Source: Bacteroidales bacterium
Lineage (GTDB): Bacteria > Bacteroidota > Bacteroidia > Bacteroidales > Muribaculaceae
DNA length: 64,000 bases
Assembly (NCBI GenBank): GCA_029007645.1
Contig: JAQXIE010000029.1
Location: 40,026 to 104,025, forward strand
Direction: 5' to 3'
The notes below the pieces were generated by a model that was given only the letters and a program-made list of their open reading frames with translations, did no database searches and was not told where the DNA came from. Positions 25,069 to 33,455 of the stretch are shown piece after piece. Made by a program: the position numbers and the translations under genes. Position 1 is the first letter of the stretch, and every line of letters begins with the position of its first letter.

Positions 25069-27605
25069 CGATATCATTAATTATATGCCTGATTTCGATC
25101 CTCTGTTCTCCCATTATTAAGCCACAGGGATATTCTCCTACGTCCTGGGATGAAGTGGCGAATGATATCGCCCGAGGTCGTGAAGAGGCGGTTTTGTTCC
25201 TTTTGAAGTTGAAATCCGAAGCTGAAGATATGCCATTTTGGGATGAGAATAATCGGAGGAATTATCTCATGACAATTGGGTTGCTTCAAGATTTTACTAG
25301 CAAGAAAGGATGGCTAAAAGATCAGGAAACATTTTTACAAGATGCCATAAGACAATTTAACAAACGAGACAGCGTGGCGAATAATGTATATACACGCTAT
25401 TTATGGGTGATGATGACCCGTTTACAGAAGGACTTAGGCGATGCTGGAGCCTTATTGAACTATGGGCATGAGGCTCTGAAAATGTATGAGGAAGCTCATG
25501 ATTACAGTTATGATTACGTCTTATTGCTCAATAATATATCCTTGGGATATATCTTAAATCGCGATTGGCTTTCTGCTAAACTTTATATTGATGAAGCAGT
25601 CGAACTGTCTGATGACATGTTTGCCAAAGGCTCTATTCCAAAGGAATGGTCAAATTTTGATTTCAGGAACACTCGTGGATTAATTGAGATTGAGTTGGGG
25701 CAATATGACAAGGCAATTAATGATTTTAACACCGTAATCGGACATTCTGATCCCAATTATTTAGCATCCACATATTGGCAAGCACTCAACAATCTCTCCG
25801 TTGCATATACGAAGCAGGGCCTATACAGAGAAGCTCTTGAAGTTCTGAACCGGACAAATACTGCATCTTTAGAACATTCGCTATTAAAGAATCAGAACCT
25901 TGTTATATTGGATTATTTGACCAATGAGCCTGACAGCGCGGCCTCCCATTTGAAAAGCTATAACCGGGACGTTGTCATCCAGTCGCTGAATATAGTAAAA
26001 GCATTCTCGGATACAGAAAGTGAGCCATATCTTAAGAAAACAGGCCAGGAGATTGTGCTTTTAAATAATTTACTTGGCTATAAATTCCCCGATTTAGCCG
26101 CAGATTGTTTCGATGCCAACCTATACAGTCGCAATATCAGTATGGCTGTCCAATCTAGTTTAAGTGCCCATGCTTTCAGCGCGTCAGAAGACTCATCTTA
26201 CAGACACCTTAATTCGCTGAGAAACGAGGCGATTCGTAAAGGTCTTAATAGGGAAATACGAGACTCCCTGCATCGAGAAATCATTGAGTTGCAAAAACAG
26301 TTGCTCAGAAATAATCCTGAAATTATCAATACCATCTTATCCAATATTGGTTATTGGAAAAGTGTGCGAGATAATCTAGATGATAATGAGGCGTCTGTGA
26401 TGTTTTGTTACGTTCCTGAGATATTTGACGCAAAAACTTCTACTGAATATTTCGGCGCTTTTATAACCCGATCAGATGACTTGGTCCCAAGATTGATAAA
26501 ATTAGGCAGCGTCGATGATGTGGAAAACATTTTCTTCAACATTAATCCTTCTACAGAATTCATTAGCAATCTATATTCAAATGGAACTGCCAATAAGTTA
26601 TATGAAATGTTATGGGCTCCTTTAGAGCCTTATCTTGGTAGTGCAGACCGAATATATTATTCCACTTGTGGTACATTGGGAATGATCAATCATGAGGCAT
26701 TGGTCAATCGAGAAGGGAAACGGCTGGGCTTTGAAAGAGATATGGTATATCTCTCCTCACCAACATTACACAATCGATTCAACATATATGAAGATGAAGT
26801 TGATGTTGATATGGCCGTACTGTTCGGCGCCCCGTCGTTTAATTTAAGTGTTGACGACATGGGACGTCTTTCCTCCCAATTTCCTGCTTATAGTGGTGAC
26901 GATAGCGAAGACTTTAGTACTTTGCGGGGTGAGTTAATGAGAGACGGATGGGCGCAATTGCCGGGAACTGAAAGGGAGATTCAAACAATTGCGGAGCTCC
27001 TTAACACCAATGATAAAATAACGCATAGTTATATCGGAGAGTCTGCAACTGAGGAATCAGTCAAAGCTCTTAGTGGACGTTCGCCGTCCATCATCCATTT
27101 TGCCACGCACGGCTTTGTAGTTTTAAATCAGTCACAATACGATGCTAGTCAATTTGCGCAGTCAATGACAGGACTTAACGAAAGAGGTGCATATATGCTG
27201 CGCAGCGGGCTTGTACTTTCGGGAGGCAATAATGCTTGGATGGGGGCTAATATTCCGGAGGACGTTGAGGATGGCATATTAACAGCTGAAGAAATTTCAC
27301 GCCTTGACTTATCGAACACTAAGCTTGTGGTATTGTCTGCTTGTGACACCGGTCGTGGTCATATTGATCTCGTAGAAGGAGTCTGGGGATTACAACGCGC
27401 TTTTAAACAAGCAGGTGTGGAATCCATTCTGATGACTTTATGGAAAATTCCAGACCAGACTACGGCCTTATTTATGGAAAAGTTCTATGAGCAATTGTTG
27501 GCGGGCCGAAGCCTAAGGCAGTCCGTTAAAGAGGCACAGTTATATCTTATTGAAAATGGCGCGACAGACCCGTTCTATTGGGCCCCATTCGTTGTGATTG
27601 ACTGA
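25056..27605 (+). CDS. Exported TPR-CHAT protease 1
   Basis: 849 residues. An N-terminal hydrophobic signal (ITISLIICLISILCSPII) is followed by a TPR-rich half (about 80-330) and a C-terminal CHAT domain (about 560-849). The catalytic pair is present: His685 in IIHFATHGFVV and Cys763 in VVLSACDTGRG, with ESILMTLWKIPDQTTALFMEKFY and DPFYWAPFVVID closing the fold. CHAT proteases are caspase-like; known TPR-CHAT proteins are cytosolic effectors cleaving specific partners. An exported version beside an exported caspase is unusual. Followed one base later by a second CHAT gene. Confidence 0.88.
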   Translation: MRRITISLIICLISILCSPIIKPQGYSPTSWDEVANDIARGREEAVLFLLKLKSEAEDMPFWDENNRRNYLMTIGLLQDFTSKKGWLKDQETFLQDAIRQFNKRDSVANNVYTRYLWVMMTRLQKDLGDAGALLNYGHEALKMYEEAHDYSYDYVLLLNNISLGYILNRDWLSAKLYIDEAVELSDDMFAKGSIPKEWSNFDFRNTRGLIEIELGQYDKAINDFNTVIGHSDPNYLASTYWQALNNLSVAYTKQGLYREALEVLNRTNTASLEHSLLKNQNLVILDYLTNEPDSAASHLKSYNRDVVIQSLNIVKAFSDTESEPYLKKTGQEIVLLNNLLGYKFPDLAADCFDANLYSRNISMAVQSSLSAHAFSASEDSSYRHLNSLRNEAIRKGLNREIRDSLHREIIELQKQLLRNNPEIINTILSNIGYWKSVRDNLDDNEASVMFCYVPEIFDAKTSTEYFGAFITRSDDLVPRLIKLGSVDDVENIFFNINPSTEFISNLYSNGTANKLYEMLWAPLEPYLGSADRIYYSTCGTLGMINHEALVNREGKRLGFERDMVYLSSPTLHNRFNIYEDEVDVDMAVLFGAPSFNLSVDDMGRLSSQFPAYSGDDSEDFSTLRGELMRDGWAQLPGTEREIQTIAELLNTNDKITHSYIGESATEESVKALSGRSPSIIHFATHGFVVLNQSQYDASQFAQSMTGLNERGAYMLRSGLVLSGGNNAWMGANIPEDVEDGILTAEEISRLDLSNTKLVVLSACDTGRGHIDLVEGVWGLQRAFKQAGVESILMTLWKIPDQTTALFMEKFYEQLLAGRSLRQSVKEAQLYLIENGATDPFYWAPFVVID

Positions 27606-27606
27606 A

Positions 27607-29802
27607 ATGAACAATATTCTACGGATTATAATCATAAGCTTGGTCTTGTCCTTGGGAACAGGTTATGCCTGTGCGTCCAATCTCAATTTGGACAGCATTG
27701 CTGTTCTGCTGAAAAACGGAGAAATTGAAACAGCTCATCATCAACTAAAGAGTTGCGCAAACAAAGTCAACCTTAACCAATTGCCAGATTTCCATTACTA
27801 TTATGGTATAGTAGAGGAGTTAAGTGGCAATATGGATGAAGCTTTTAAGCATTATCGTGAGTGCATGATGCACTCAGAGCAGATGAATCAGAGGGATGAA
27901 TCATATGTTGATGCAGCAGCCCGCTGCATCAATCACTCAATTGAGAAGAAGGACTGGCTGTCGGTTGTTCGTTTATCGCGACAAGCTTTGACCGCCCCTG
28001 ACTCAGTGCTGCAATTATATCCCAATACGTTCCATATCTATGACTGGTATTTGGGTGCTCTAAATGCACTCGGAAAGTATGAAAATATACCGGTAATTGC
28101 TCATCAGGGACAACGATATGCTGAAAATCTGTTTCGTCTAACAGATAAGGCATATTATAATATGAAGATTGCCGAGATTGTGGCATTCTTGATGATGAAC
28201 AAATGGAATGAGGCAGAGCAATGTATTGCAAATATGGATTCAATCAGCTGGACAACAAACAATGACATAGTGCGACATGAAATCACCGATTTATCTGATA
28301 AAATCAGTGAAGCAAAAGAAACAATGAACTGGCGTGATGATGCCGATCAAAGAGTATCTGCTATTTTCGACGCAGCCAATTCCTTGTTGTCGCAATCACC
28401 TGCCTCATTGTCTGGTAAGAAAGAATGGGATAGATTCTTCTATTTCGTAATCTCGCAACTTGAGCTGTTCTATTTCGATATCAACAATCCGGATGACGAG
28501 AAGTATTGGAGTCGACTATTGGCTTGTGCGATAGTTTATTTCAACACCGTAGGGGATCTTATGCCTGAACGTGAAAAACTGGCTTATGACCTGATTTTGC
28601 TGCGAAAAAACTTTCTTGATTATCATAGCGGTCTATTGCATAAAACACCCAAAAGATGGCAGGCTATAAGAGATTATCTTGCGCCCGGAGAACTGGCTGT
28701 GGAAATCACTATGTGTCCGGATGAAATACTGTTGTTAGGCAGTGACTATCAGGCACCGGTATCCATACCGATACCGGATGAGATAACCTCACGAATTGAA
28801 GAGTACGATTTGCATGACGCCACATCCATCAGTCAATTCTATTCAGAAGGCTCTCCGCTTTCAGCATTGATTGACTTACTGTCGCCATATTTGGTAGGCG
28901 TCCATACATTATACCTTTCACCTACCAACCTTTTCGCTCAATTCAATTACGGAGCTATTCCATATAAAAACGGGTGTTTGGATAATTACTTTGACGTTGT
29001 GCAGATGACCACGACTGCCGACATTGACTATGTGAAAGGTAAGACAAAAGCCCCTTCAATAAAACAGGTTCTGTTATATGGAGGCATCGACTATGGCAAT
29101 CCATCAAACCGCAATCGAATTGGCGAAACATATCATTCGGAGCTGGCTGATGCCATATCCGAAACTCGGCGCGGCTTCGGATATCTTCCACATACATTAA
29201 CTGAGGTTGAATCAATTGCAGCAATGTTTCAAAACTCATCATTATATATCGGAGAAGATGCGAGCGAGCAGCGAGTAAAATCAACGGATTGGCCGAGAAT
29301 GAAAGGAATTCTCCATATTGCCACACATGGTTATTCATTGTCAACTCCTTTGCGGAATGATTCTACGGAGAATAGTTCCCAAATAATGTCCATACGCTTA
29401 CGCTCAGGACTATTGATGGCCGGAGCAAATTACACCTTGTCCGGATTGTCTTCAACCGAAGATGATGGAATCCTTACCTCTCAAGAGATTGCATCCCTTG
29501 ATATGGGTAACGTTGAATTGGCTGTACTGTCGGCATGTTCCAGTGGAATGGGAGACTTATCTAATACTACCGGGGTTGTTTACGGCGTGGCAAACGCCAT
29601 GAAATCGGCAGGGGTCAAACGTATCGTTGCAACACTATGGGACATCCCGGATGAAGCATCCGCAGTTGCTATGCAGAGTTTTTATCAGCATCTGAAATCC
29701 GGGAACGACATTACCTGTTCTCTACGTCTTATGCGTCAAGACATGATACATCAGGGATTTACCAATCCGTATTATTGGGCGGCTTTTGTTAATTTGGAAT
29801 AA
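27607..29802 (+). CDS. Exported TPR-CHAT protease 2
   Basis: 731 residues from the ATG one base after the previous stop (an in-frame TTG three codons upstream is disregarded). Signal peptide MNNILRIIIISLVLSLGTGYACA, TPR-like helices (IETAHHQLKSCANKV ... FHYYYGIVEELSGNMDEAFKHYRECM), then a CHAT domain with His574 in ILHIATHGYS and Cys644 in AVLSACSSGMG, and VKRIVATLWDIPDEASAVAMQ. It is related to, but strongly diverged from, CHAT protease 1, so it is an old duplication rather than a recent one. Substrate unknown. Confidence 0.88.
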   Translation: MNNILRIIIISLVLSLGTGYACASNLNLDSIAVLLKNGEIETAHHQLKSCANKVNLNQLPDFHYYYGIVEELSGNMDEAFKHYRECMMHSEQMNQRDESYVDAAARCINHSIEKKDWLSVVRLSRQALTAPDSVLQLYPNTFHIYDWYLGALNALGKYENIPVIAHQGQRYAENLFRLTDKAYYNMKIAEIVAFLMMNKWNEAEQCIANMDSISWTTNNDIVRHEITDLSDKISEAKETMNWRDDADQRVSAIFDAANSLLSQSPASLSGKKEWDRFFYFVISQLELFYFDINNPDDEKYWSRLLACAIVYFNTVGDLMPEREKLAYDLILLRKNFLDYHSGLLHKTPKRWQAIRDYLAPGELAVEITMCPDEILLLGSDYQAPVSIPIPDEITSRIEEYDLHDATSISQFYSEGSPLSALIDLLSPYLVGVHTLYLSPTNLFAQFNYGAIPYKNGCLDNYFDVVQMTTTADIDYVKGKTKAPSIKQVLLYGGIDYGNPSNRNRIGETYHSELADAISETRRGFGYLPHTLTEVESIAAMFQNSSLYIGEDASEQRVKSTDWPRMKGILHIATHGYSLSTPLRNDSTENSSQIMSIRLRSGLLMAGANYTLSGLSSTEDDGILTSQEIASLDMGNVELAVLSACSSGMGDLSNTTGVVYGVANAMKSAGVKRIVATLWDIPDEASAVAMQSFYQHLKSGNDITCSLRLMRQDMIHQGFTNPYYWAAFVNLE

Positions 29803-29837
29803 GAATGTTTTTTTTCTGAAAAATTTTATGGATTCTT

Positions 29838-29869
29838 GTTAACCTTTATCCTTGGGTTGTCATTAAGGA
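29838..29869 (+). promoter_or_regulatory. ECF-type promoter motif, copy 2 (repeat protein)
   Basis: GTTAACC at 29838-29844, 15 bases, TCATTAAGGA at 29860-29869, followed by CAAAC, 30 bases before the ATG of the secreted repeat protein. Confidence 0.65.
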
Positions 29870-29898
29870 CAAACAAATAACTTAAACGACTCAAGGAA

Positions 29899-30327
29899 AT
29901 GAAAAAAATCATCCTCTCGATCGCAGCGACTTTCGCGCTCGGATTCATCTCTTTCAACGTATCGGCCCAGACCACATATAATGGCTACACCGACAGTTTT
30001 GGAAATACCACTGTAACCGGAAGCAATGGTTACCGCTCAACCTCCTACACCGATAGCTTCGGCAATACAACCACTCGTACAAATAGCGGCGTGACATATA
30101 ACACCCGCACCGACAGCTTCGGCAACACTACGACCACCGGAAGCAACGGTTACCGTTCGACTTCTTATACCGACAGCTTTGGTAACACTACTACCCGAAC
30201 AAATACCGGCGTGACCTATCGCTCATATACCGACAGCTACGGCAATACAACAACCACCGGGAGCAACGGATATCGCTCTACGTCCTACACTGACAGCTAC
30301 GGCAACACAACACTCAGAACCTGGTAA
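29899..30327 (+). CDS. Secreted tandem-repeat protein (TDSFGNTT repeats)
   Basis: 142 residues: signal peptide MKKIILSIAATFALGFISFNVSAQ, then six copies of an about 20-residue unit starting TDSFGNTT or TDSYGNTT. Units alternate between endings TGSNGYRSTSY and TRTNSGVTYNTR, giving an A-B-A-B-A-B pattern. It is rich in Ser, Thr, Gly, Asn and Tyr with regularly spaced Arg, and ends LRTW. No known family is recognised. It has its own ECF-type motif and follows the CHAT genes, making it a candidate substrate or surface effector of the protease module; that is inference. The repeats are also near-identical at DNA level. Confidence 0.8.
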   Translation: MKKIILSIAATFALGFISFNVSAQTTYNGYTDSFGNTTVTGSNGYRSTSYTDSFGNTTTRTNSGVTYNTRTDSFGNTTTTGSNGYRSTSYTDSFGNTTTRTNTGVTYRSYTDSYGNTTTTGSNGYRSTSYTDSYGNTTLRTW

Positions 30328-30356
30328 TACAATCTTGCAGGATAACAGCTTAACGC

Positions 30357-30387
30357 TTGGTCATGTCGAGAAATTTGGCTAATTTTG
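30357..30387 (+). promoter_or_regulatory. Bacteroidetes-type promoter after the repeat-protein gene
   Basis: TTGG at 30357-30360, 19 bases, TAATTTTG at 30380-30387. It would drive the small genes that follow from 30450 or 30662. The 30328-30661 stretch otherwise holds only a doubtful short frame. Confidence 0.55.
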
Positions 30388-30449
30388 CATTATCACATAG
30401 ATAATGTGACTTTGGTATTAAAAAACTTCTCCGGAAGCGTTTCGCCAAT

Positions 30450-30633
30450 GCTTGAGATAGAAAACGTAGGAAATTTTCTTTTGACGCAAGCAGAGCAGAA
30501 CGATTCTCATGCTATACATGCGTGGGCTGTATCCTGCACCTTTTTCGTCAATTGGTTTCCTACGACCATCTATCAAAAGTTGCAGCGGATTCAGTCCACG
30601 CTTCTGTTAATATTAATAAATCGTTTGGACTGA
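30450..30633 (+). CDS. Doubtful short ORF
   Basis: ATG at about 30450 opens MLEIENVGNFLLTQAEQND and ends LLLILINRLD, about 60 residues, with no signal peptide and no family recognised. It is downstream of a reasonable promoter, but its coding character is uncertain; it may simply be leader sequence for the gene at 30662. Confidence 0.22.
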
Positions 30634-30661
30634 ACGATGATTTAACATATATAACGGCTAT

Positions 30662-31096
30662 ATGAGGACTTATTTATTAGTACTGGTTATCTGCTTAACA
30701 AACTTACTTGCAAATGCACAGATTAAGATGATTGCAAGTTATGATTACAAATCTCCAAGTAGTGAAGATCTGTATTTGTTAAATGAGCTTAAAAGTTTAA
30801 TAGAAGATCAATATGGATTATCTGTGCAACTTATACATAACCCCGATATATATAATGACAAATATATATATGTCAGGCCTTCATTTACATGGACTAGATG
30901 GATAGATGCAGATTTTTGGGGTAATCCTATAGTAAAAATCAAATACGAGAGACTACTAATAGAAGTAACATATTTCCCTATAAATGGTGATCCGGTTACT
31001 GATAGATATCACATAGGAGGTTTTACCATAAAAAAGAAGGAAGGGGAAATAAAAAAGAAATTGAAAGATATAAAATTCAATTTCCCGATAACATAA
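30662..31096 (+). CDS. Small secreted protein of unknown function
   Basis: 144 residues: signal peptide MRTYLLVLVICLTNLLANAQ followed by a soluble domain with SPSSEDLYLLNELKSLIEDQYG and RPSFTWTRWIDADFWGNPIVKIKYERLLIEV, and a lysine-rich end (IKKKEGEIKKKLKDIKF). Very AT-rich, like the rest of the island. Not recognised. It lies between two members of the proposed ECF regulon but lacks the motif; the promoter at 30357-30387 may serve it. Confidence 0.6.
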   Translation: MRTYLLVLVICLTNLLANAQIKMIASYDYKSPSSEDLYLLNELKSLIEDQYGLSVQLIHNPDIYNDKYIYVRPSFTWTRWIDADFWGNPIVKIKYERLLIEVTYFPINGDPVTDRYHIGGFTIKKKEGEIKKKLKDIKFNFPIT

Positions 31097-31158
31097 AAAT
31101 GTTGATTAAATACCTGTTTGATCATTGCAACCTTCTGTAATTATGCTGGAAATAGTGA

Positions 31159-31614
31159 ATGCAGTCAATTAAAAAATCAATGATAATGACAAGATTGTTT
31201 TTTATCACATTATTCTTATGTGTTACATTTAATGCTTACACATATGATTCGCCAGGAAACAATCTCGGCAAAAATCTTTATACAATGAAACAGGAATTTC
31301 CAGAGCTTCGCTATCTTGGGACAGATGCCTCTGGAGATCGGTATCAAGATGGATATACCGAGGAAGGGATTTCCTTTTATTTTCTGTTAAGAAATAATGC
31401 CGTAGTAGAGGAATGCATAATTTGTGACTCTAACGATGGGTTTTCCCAAATGTGGTTTAGTGAAATGTGGAAGTCATTTGCATCCAAATGGCCATACTCT
31501 GTAAAAGTAAATAAGCCTTTTTCAAAAATGTTTGATTTCAGTACATTCAAAATACTTATGACATTTAGCTCAGAGAATGGCATTAACCGTGCAACTATTC
31601 TGTACTCTCGATAG
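31159..31614 (+). CDS. Small secreted protein of unknown function
   Basis: Up to 151 residues; ATGs at 31159, 31180 and 31186 all precede the signal sequence (LFFITLFLCVTFNAYT). The mature part includes NLYTMKQEFPELRYLGTDASG, a pattern like small Bacteroides proteins that follow a helix with a beta sheet, and two Cys (EECIICDS). Ends with TAG. Family not recognised. Confidence 0.6.
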   Translation: MQSIKKSMIMTRLFFITLFLCVTFNAYTYDSPGNNLGKNLYTMKQEFPELRYLGTDASGDRYQDGYTEEGISFYFLLRNNAVVEECIICDSNDGFSQMWFSEMWKSFASKWPYSVKVNKPFSKMFDFSTFKILMTFSSENGINRATILYSR

Positions 31615-31643
31615 ATTAGTAGCTGGAAATTTCTTGTCTCCCT

Positions 31644-31675
31644 GTTAACCGATATTATGTTCCCGTCATTAAGGA
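31644..31675 (+). promoter_or_regulatory. ECF-type promoter motif, copy 3 (lipopeptide gene)
   Basis: GTTAACC at 31644-31650, 15 bases, TCATTAAGGA at 31666-31675, then TAAAC, 25 bases before the ATG at 31701. Nearly identical to copy 2 in its second block. Confidence 0.65.
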
Positions 31676-31700
31676 TAAACAAACAAATAAACTTCAGACA

Positions 31701-31778
31701 ATGAATATTAAGAAACTTTCCTTAATGACAATATTTGTCATCGGTGTAATTGCAACAAGCTGTAACGACAATGTCTAA
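31701..31778 (+). CDS. 25-residue lipoprotein-like peptide
   Basis: MNIKKLSLMTIFVIGVIATSCNDNV: a complete lipoprotein signal with lipobox VIATSC and only four residues after the Cys. It follows the ECF-type motif at a normal distance, and its end overlaps the ATG of the next gene (31771) by eight bases. It may be a true mini-lipoprotein, a translated leader coupling the next gene, or the 5' stub of a longer lipoprotein gene that lost its body. Confidence 0.5.
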   Translation: MNIKKLSLMTIFVIGVIATSCNDNV

Positions 31779-32154
31779 TATGTGTTGCATGTATAATGAG
31801 ATTGTGCAGGAGATAACCCGACTGAGGCAATTGAAACGAAGTGTGTTTGATACTGCTTTTGATGGTTGTGATATGGAAGCTTCTGATATTTGTCTGTCTG
31901 CAGATGTATTGTTATTGCCATTGTATTGGTACTTGATAAATAATCATCATGAAATGCCGGAAACGGTTCGGATAGAAGACTATCTGCTTGATTCCATCAA
32001 AGCTTTTGAGTCAAGGGCAGACCAAATAATACCATCATTGCTTAGCAGGACAAAAGCGTTGGATGATAACTATAAGACTCAACCATTCAAGACGTATCGT
32101 TCAATCATCGCTCGTTGTTTCCCACAGTATGTCGTAAATCATTCAACTAAATAA
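31771..32154 (+). CDS. Hypothetical protein, translationally overlapped with lipopeptide
   Basis: 127 residues from the ATG inside the end of the 25-residue lipopeptide (MSNMCCMYNEIVQEITRLRQ). Helical, no signal peptide, with DGCDMEASDICLSADVLLLPLYWYL. Four bases before the next gene's ATG region. Not recognised. The overlap implies coupled translation from the ECF-type promoter at 31644. Confidence 0.55.
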   Translation: MSNMCCMYNEIVQEITRLRQLKRSVFDTAFDGCDMEASDICLSADVLLLPLYWYLINNHHEMPETVRIEDYLLDSIKAFESRADQIIPSLLSRTKALDDNYKTQPFKTYRSIIARCFPQYVVNHSTK

Positions 32155-32156
32155 TC

Positions 32157-32459
32157 ATGACGTCAACCAAATCATTAATCCCTGCACGATGGAACATCCT
32201 GACTATTTGTAAGATCGGCATCCTGATACTTATCGCAATCGTGTTCTGGGTTCTATTTGGTCCGTTAATCTTAATATATAAGTTGGTTGAAATAATATTA
32301 CAGCCTTACTTATTAAGAAAGCAGCGTAAGGAATGGGACGAAATGTATCAAGATAGTCTAAAACAAGGAATCCACATAGATTATCCTCCAACGCGAGGCT
32401 CCCTGATGAAGGAATTACCATTGAAATGGTTATTTGACGATGAGGATGAAGATTTTTAG
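32157..32459 (+). CDS. Small membrane protein
   Basis: 100 residues beginning MTSTKSLIPARWNILT, with one long hydrophobic segment (ICKIGILILIAIVFWVLFGPLILIYKLVEIIL) and a charged tail ending FDDEDEDF. It starts two bases after the previous stop, so the lipopeptide, the 127-residue protein and this one form a mini-operon. Ends with TAG. Function unknown. Confidence 0.6.
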   Translation: MTSTKSLIPARWNILTICKIGILILIAIVFWVLFGPLILIYKLVEIILQPYLLRKQRKEWDEMYQDSLKQGIHIDYPPTRGSLMKELPLKWLFDDEDEDF

Positions 32460-32467
32460 CCACGTAT

Positions 32468-32498
32468 GTTAACCTCCAACGAATTTTGTCATAAAGAG
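32468..32498 (+). promoter_or_regulatory. ECF-type promoter motif, copy 4
   Basis: GTTAACC at 32468-32474, 14 bases, TCATAAAGAG at 32489-32498, then AAAC. It lies about 100 bases before the first gene of the helicase operon, with no gene between; spacing is one base shorter than in the other copies. Confidence 0.5.
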
Positions 32499-32538
32499 AA
32501 ACTGAAGATTGCAATATGCTGAGTAACATATTCAGACA

Positions 32539-32571
32539 TTGCTGCTGCCAGCTTTATAATTAGTACCTTTG
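32539..32571 (+). promoter_or_regulatory. Second, housekeeping-type promoter of the helicase operon
   Basis: TTGC at 32539-32542, 21 bases, TACCTTTG at 32564-32571, about 30 bases before the ATG at 32602. The operon may thus have two promoters, one ECF-type and one housekeeping. Confidence 0.5.
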
Positions 32572-32601
32572 CATCGTTATAATTTTATAGAAAAGTATTT
32601 A

Positions 32602-33447
32602 ATGACACCTCAACAAGAACATAATATGGAAGTCGCAGTTCAGTTGTTTAATAACAACTGCGATCTTCAAAATTTAGAGCAAGTAGGAAACATACTTCTT
32701 GCTCTGAAAAAGTTTATCGACATCAACAAATCTTTTAACGATAGAACTGATGTCATTCTGCCTCGCGTTTTCTCGTTTATTGCACTATGCAATTATAAAA
32801 TGGATAACCAAGACAGAGCTTATTGGTGCGCCAAAAAATCCGTTGAACTTGGAGAGGCGGCAATGGAAAACTCTGTCTTCGTTTCAGACGTGAACCTATA
32901 CCTTGATCAGCAGGTATTTGTGCTAATTAAAGAACTTGAACAAAATCACGCTGATGAGATTGACTTTGAACGCGGATACCAGAAGGGTGAAGAGAATATC
33001 TTCGATGATTCCAAGATTCAATCTTTACTTCGACAGGTGCGCGATAGTGGTTCAAATACTCCTGGCAAAGAGAATATTAAGATTCTCATCGAAGTATTAA
33101 ACAAATTCCATGAGAATGCTTCAAAATTCTTTGAAGCACAAGGAGATGGTTTGCAAGCGTTTCAATATGGTCAAATGATAGAGATGTTCAAGATGCCTCT
33201 CTATTGTGCATGGCAACTCTACAAATATGGGTGGCACACTGACTTTATGAAGGAGGGGGATTCCCTTTTTCCATATATGATGTTTGAGTCTAAGGCTATC
33301 GAAATGCTAACAGACTTGATAAAACTTTTGGAAACCGAATCGCCATTTACTCTTTTAGAGCGTAATGGCGCAGTAACCAAAGGACTCCTTCAGATTTATC
33401 GTCAGATGATTGCCGACCTCAAATCTGGTAAAATCGAAATAAAATAA
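32602..33447 (+). CDS. Hypothetical helical protein, first gene of six-gene operon
   Basis: 281 residues from the ATG giving MTPQQEHNMEVAVQLFNN. Cytoplasmic, alpha-helical, with TPR-like character in the first half (VFSFIALCNYKMDNQDRAYWCAKKSVELGEAA) and a second half with FHENASKFFEAQGDGLQAFQYGQMIEMF. No family recognised. It opens a run of six genes with gaps of 0-13 bases that ends with a tail-anchored coiled-coil protein. Confidence 0.65.
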   Translation: MTPQQEHNMEVAVQLFNNNCDLQNLEQVGNILLALKKFIDINKSFNDRTDVILPRVFSFIALCNYKMDNQDRAYWCAKKSVELGEAAMENSVFVSDVNLYLDQQVFVLIKELEQNHADEIDFERGYQKGEENIFDDSKIQSLLRQVRDSGSNTPGKENIKILIEVLNKFHENASKFFEAQGDGLQAFQYGQMIEMFKMPLYCAWQLYKYGWHTDFMKEGDSLFPYMMFESKAIEMLTDLIKLLETESPFTLLERNGAVTKGLLQIYRQMIADLKSGKIEIK

Positions 33448-33455
33448 TTAAGAAA

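Noticed and set aside
21391..30327. CRISPR type III (Craspase-like) effector locus
   Set aside because: There are CHAT and TPR domains, but no cas genes and no CRISPR repeats; the CHAT proteins also carry export signals.
29899..30327. CRISPR-like array
   Set aside because: The regular repeats are in-frame codons of a protein with a signal peptide; there are no unique spacers.
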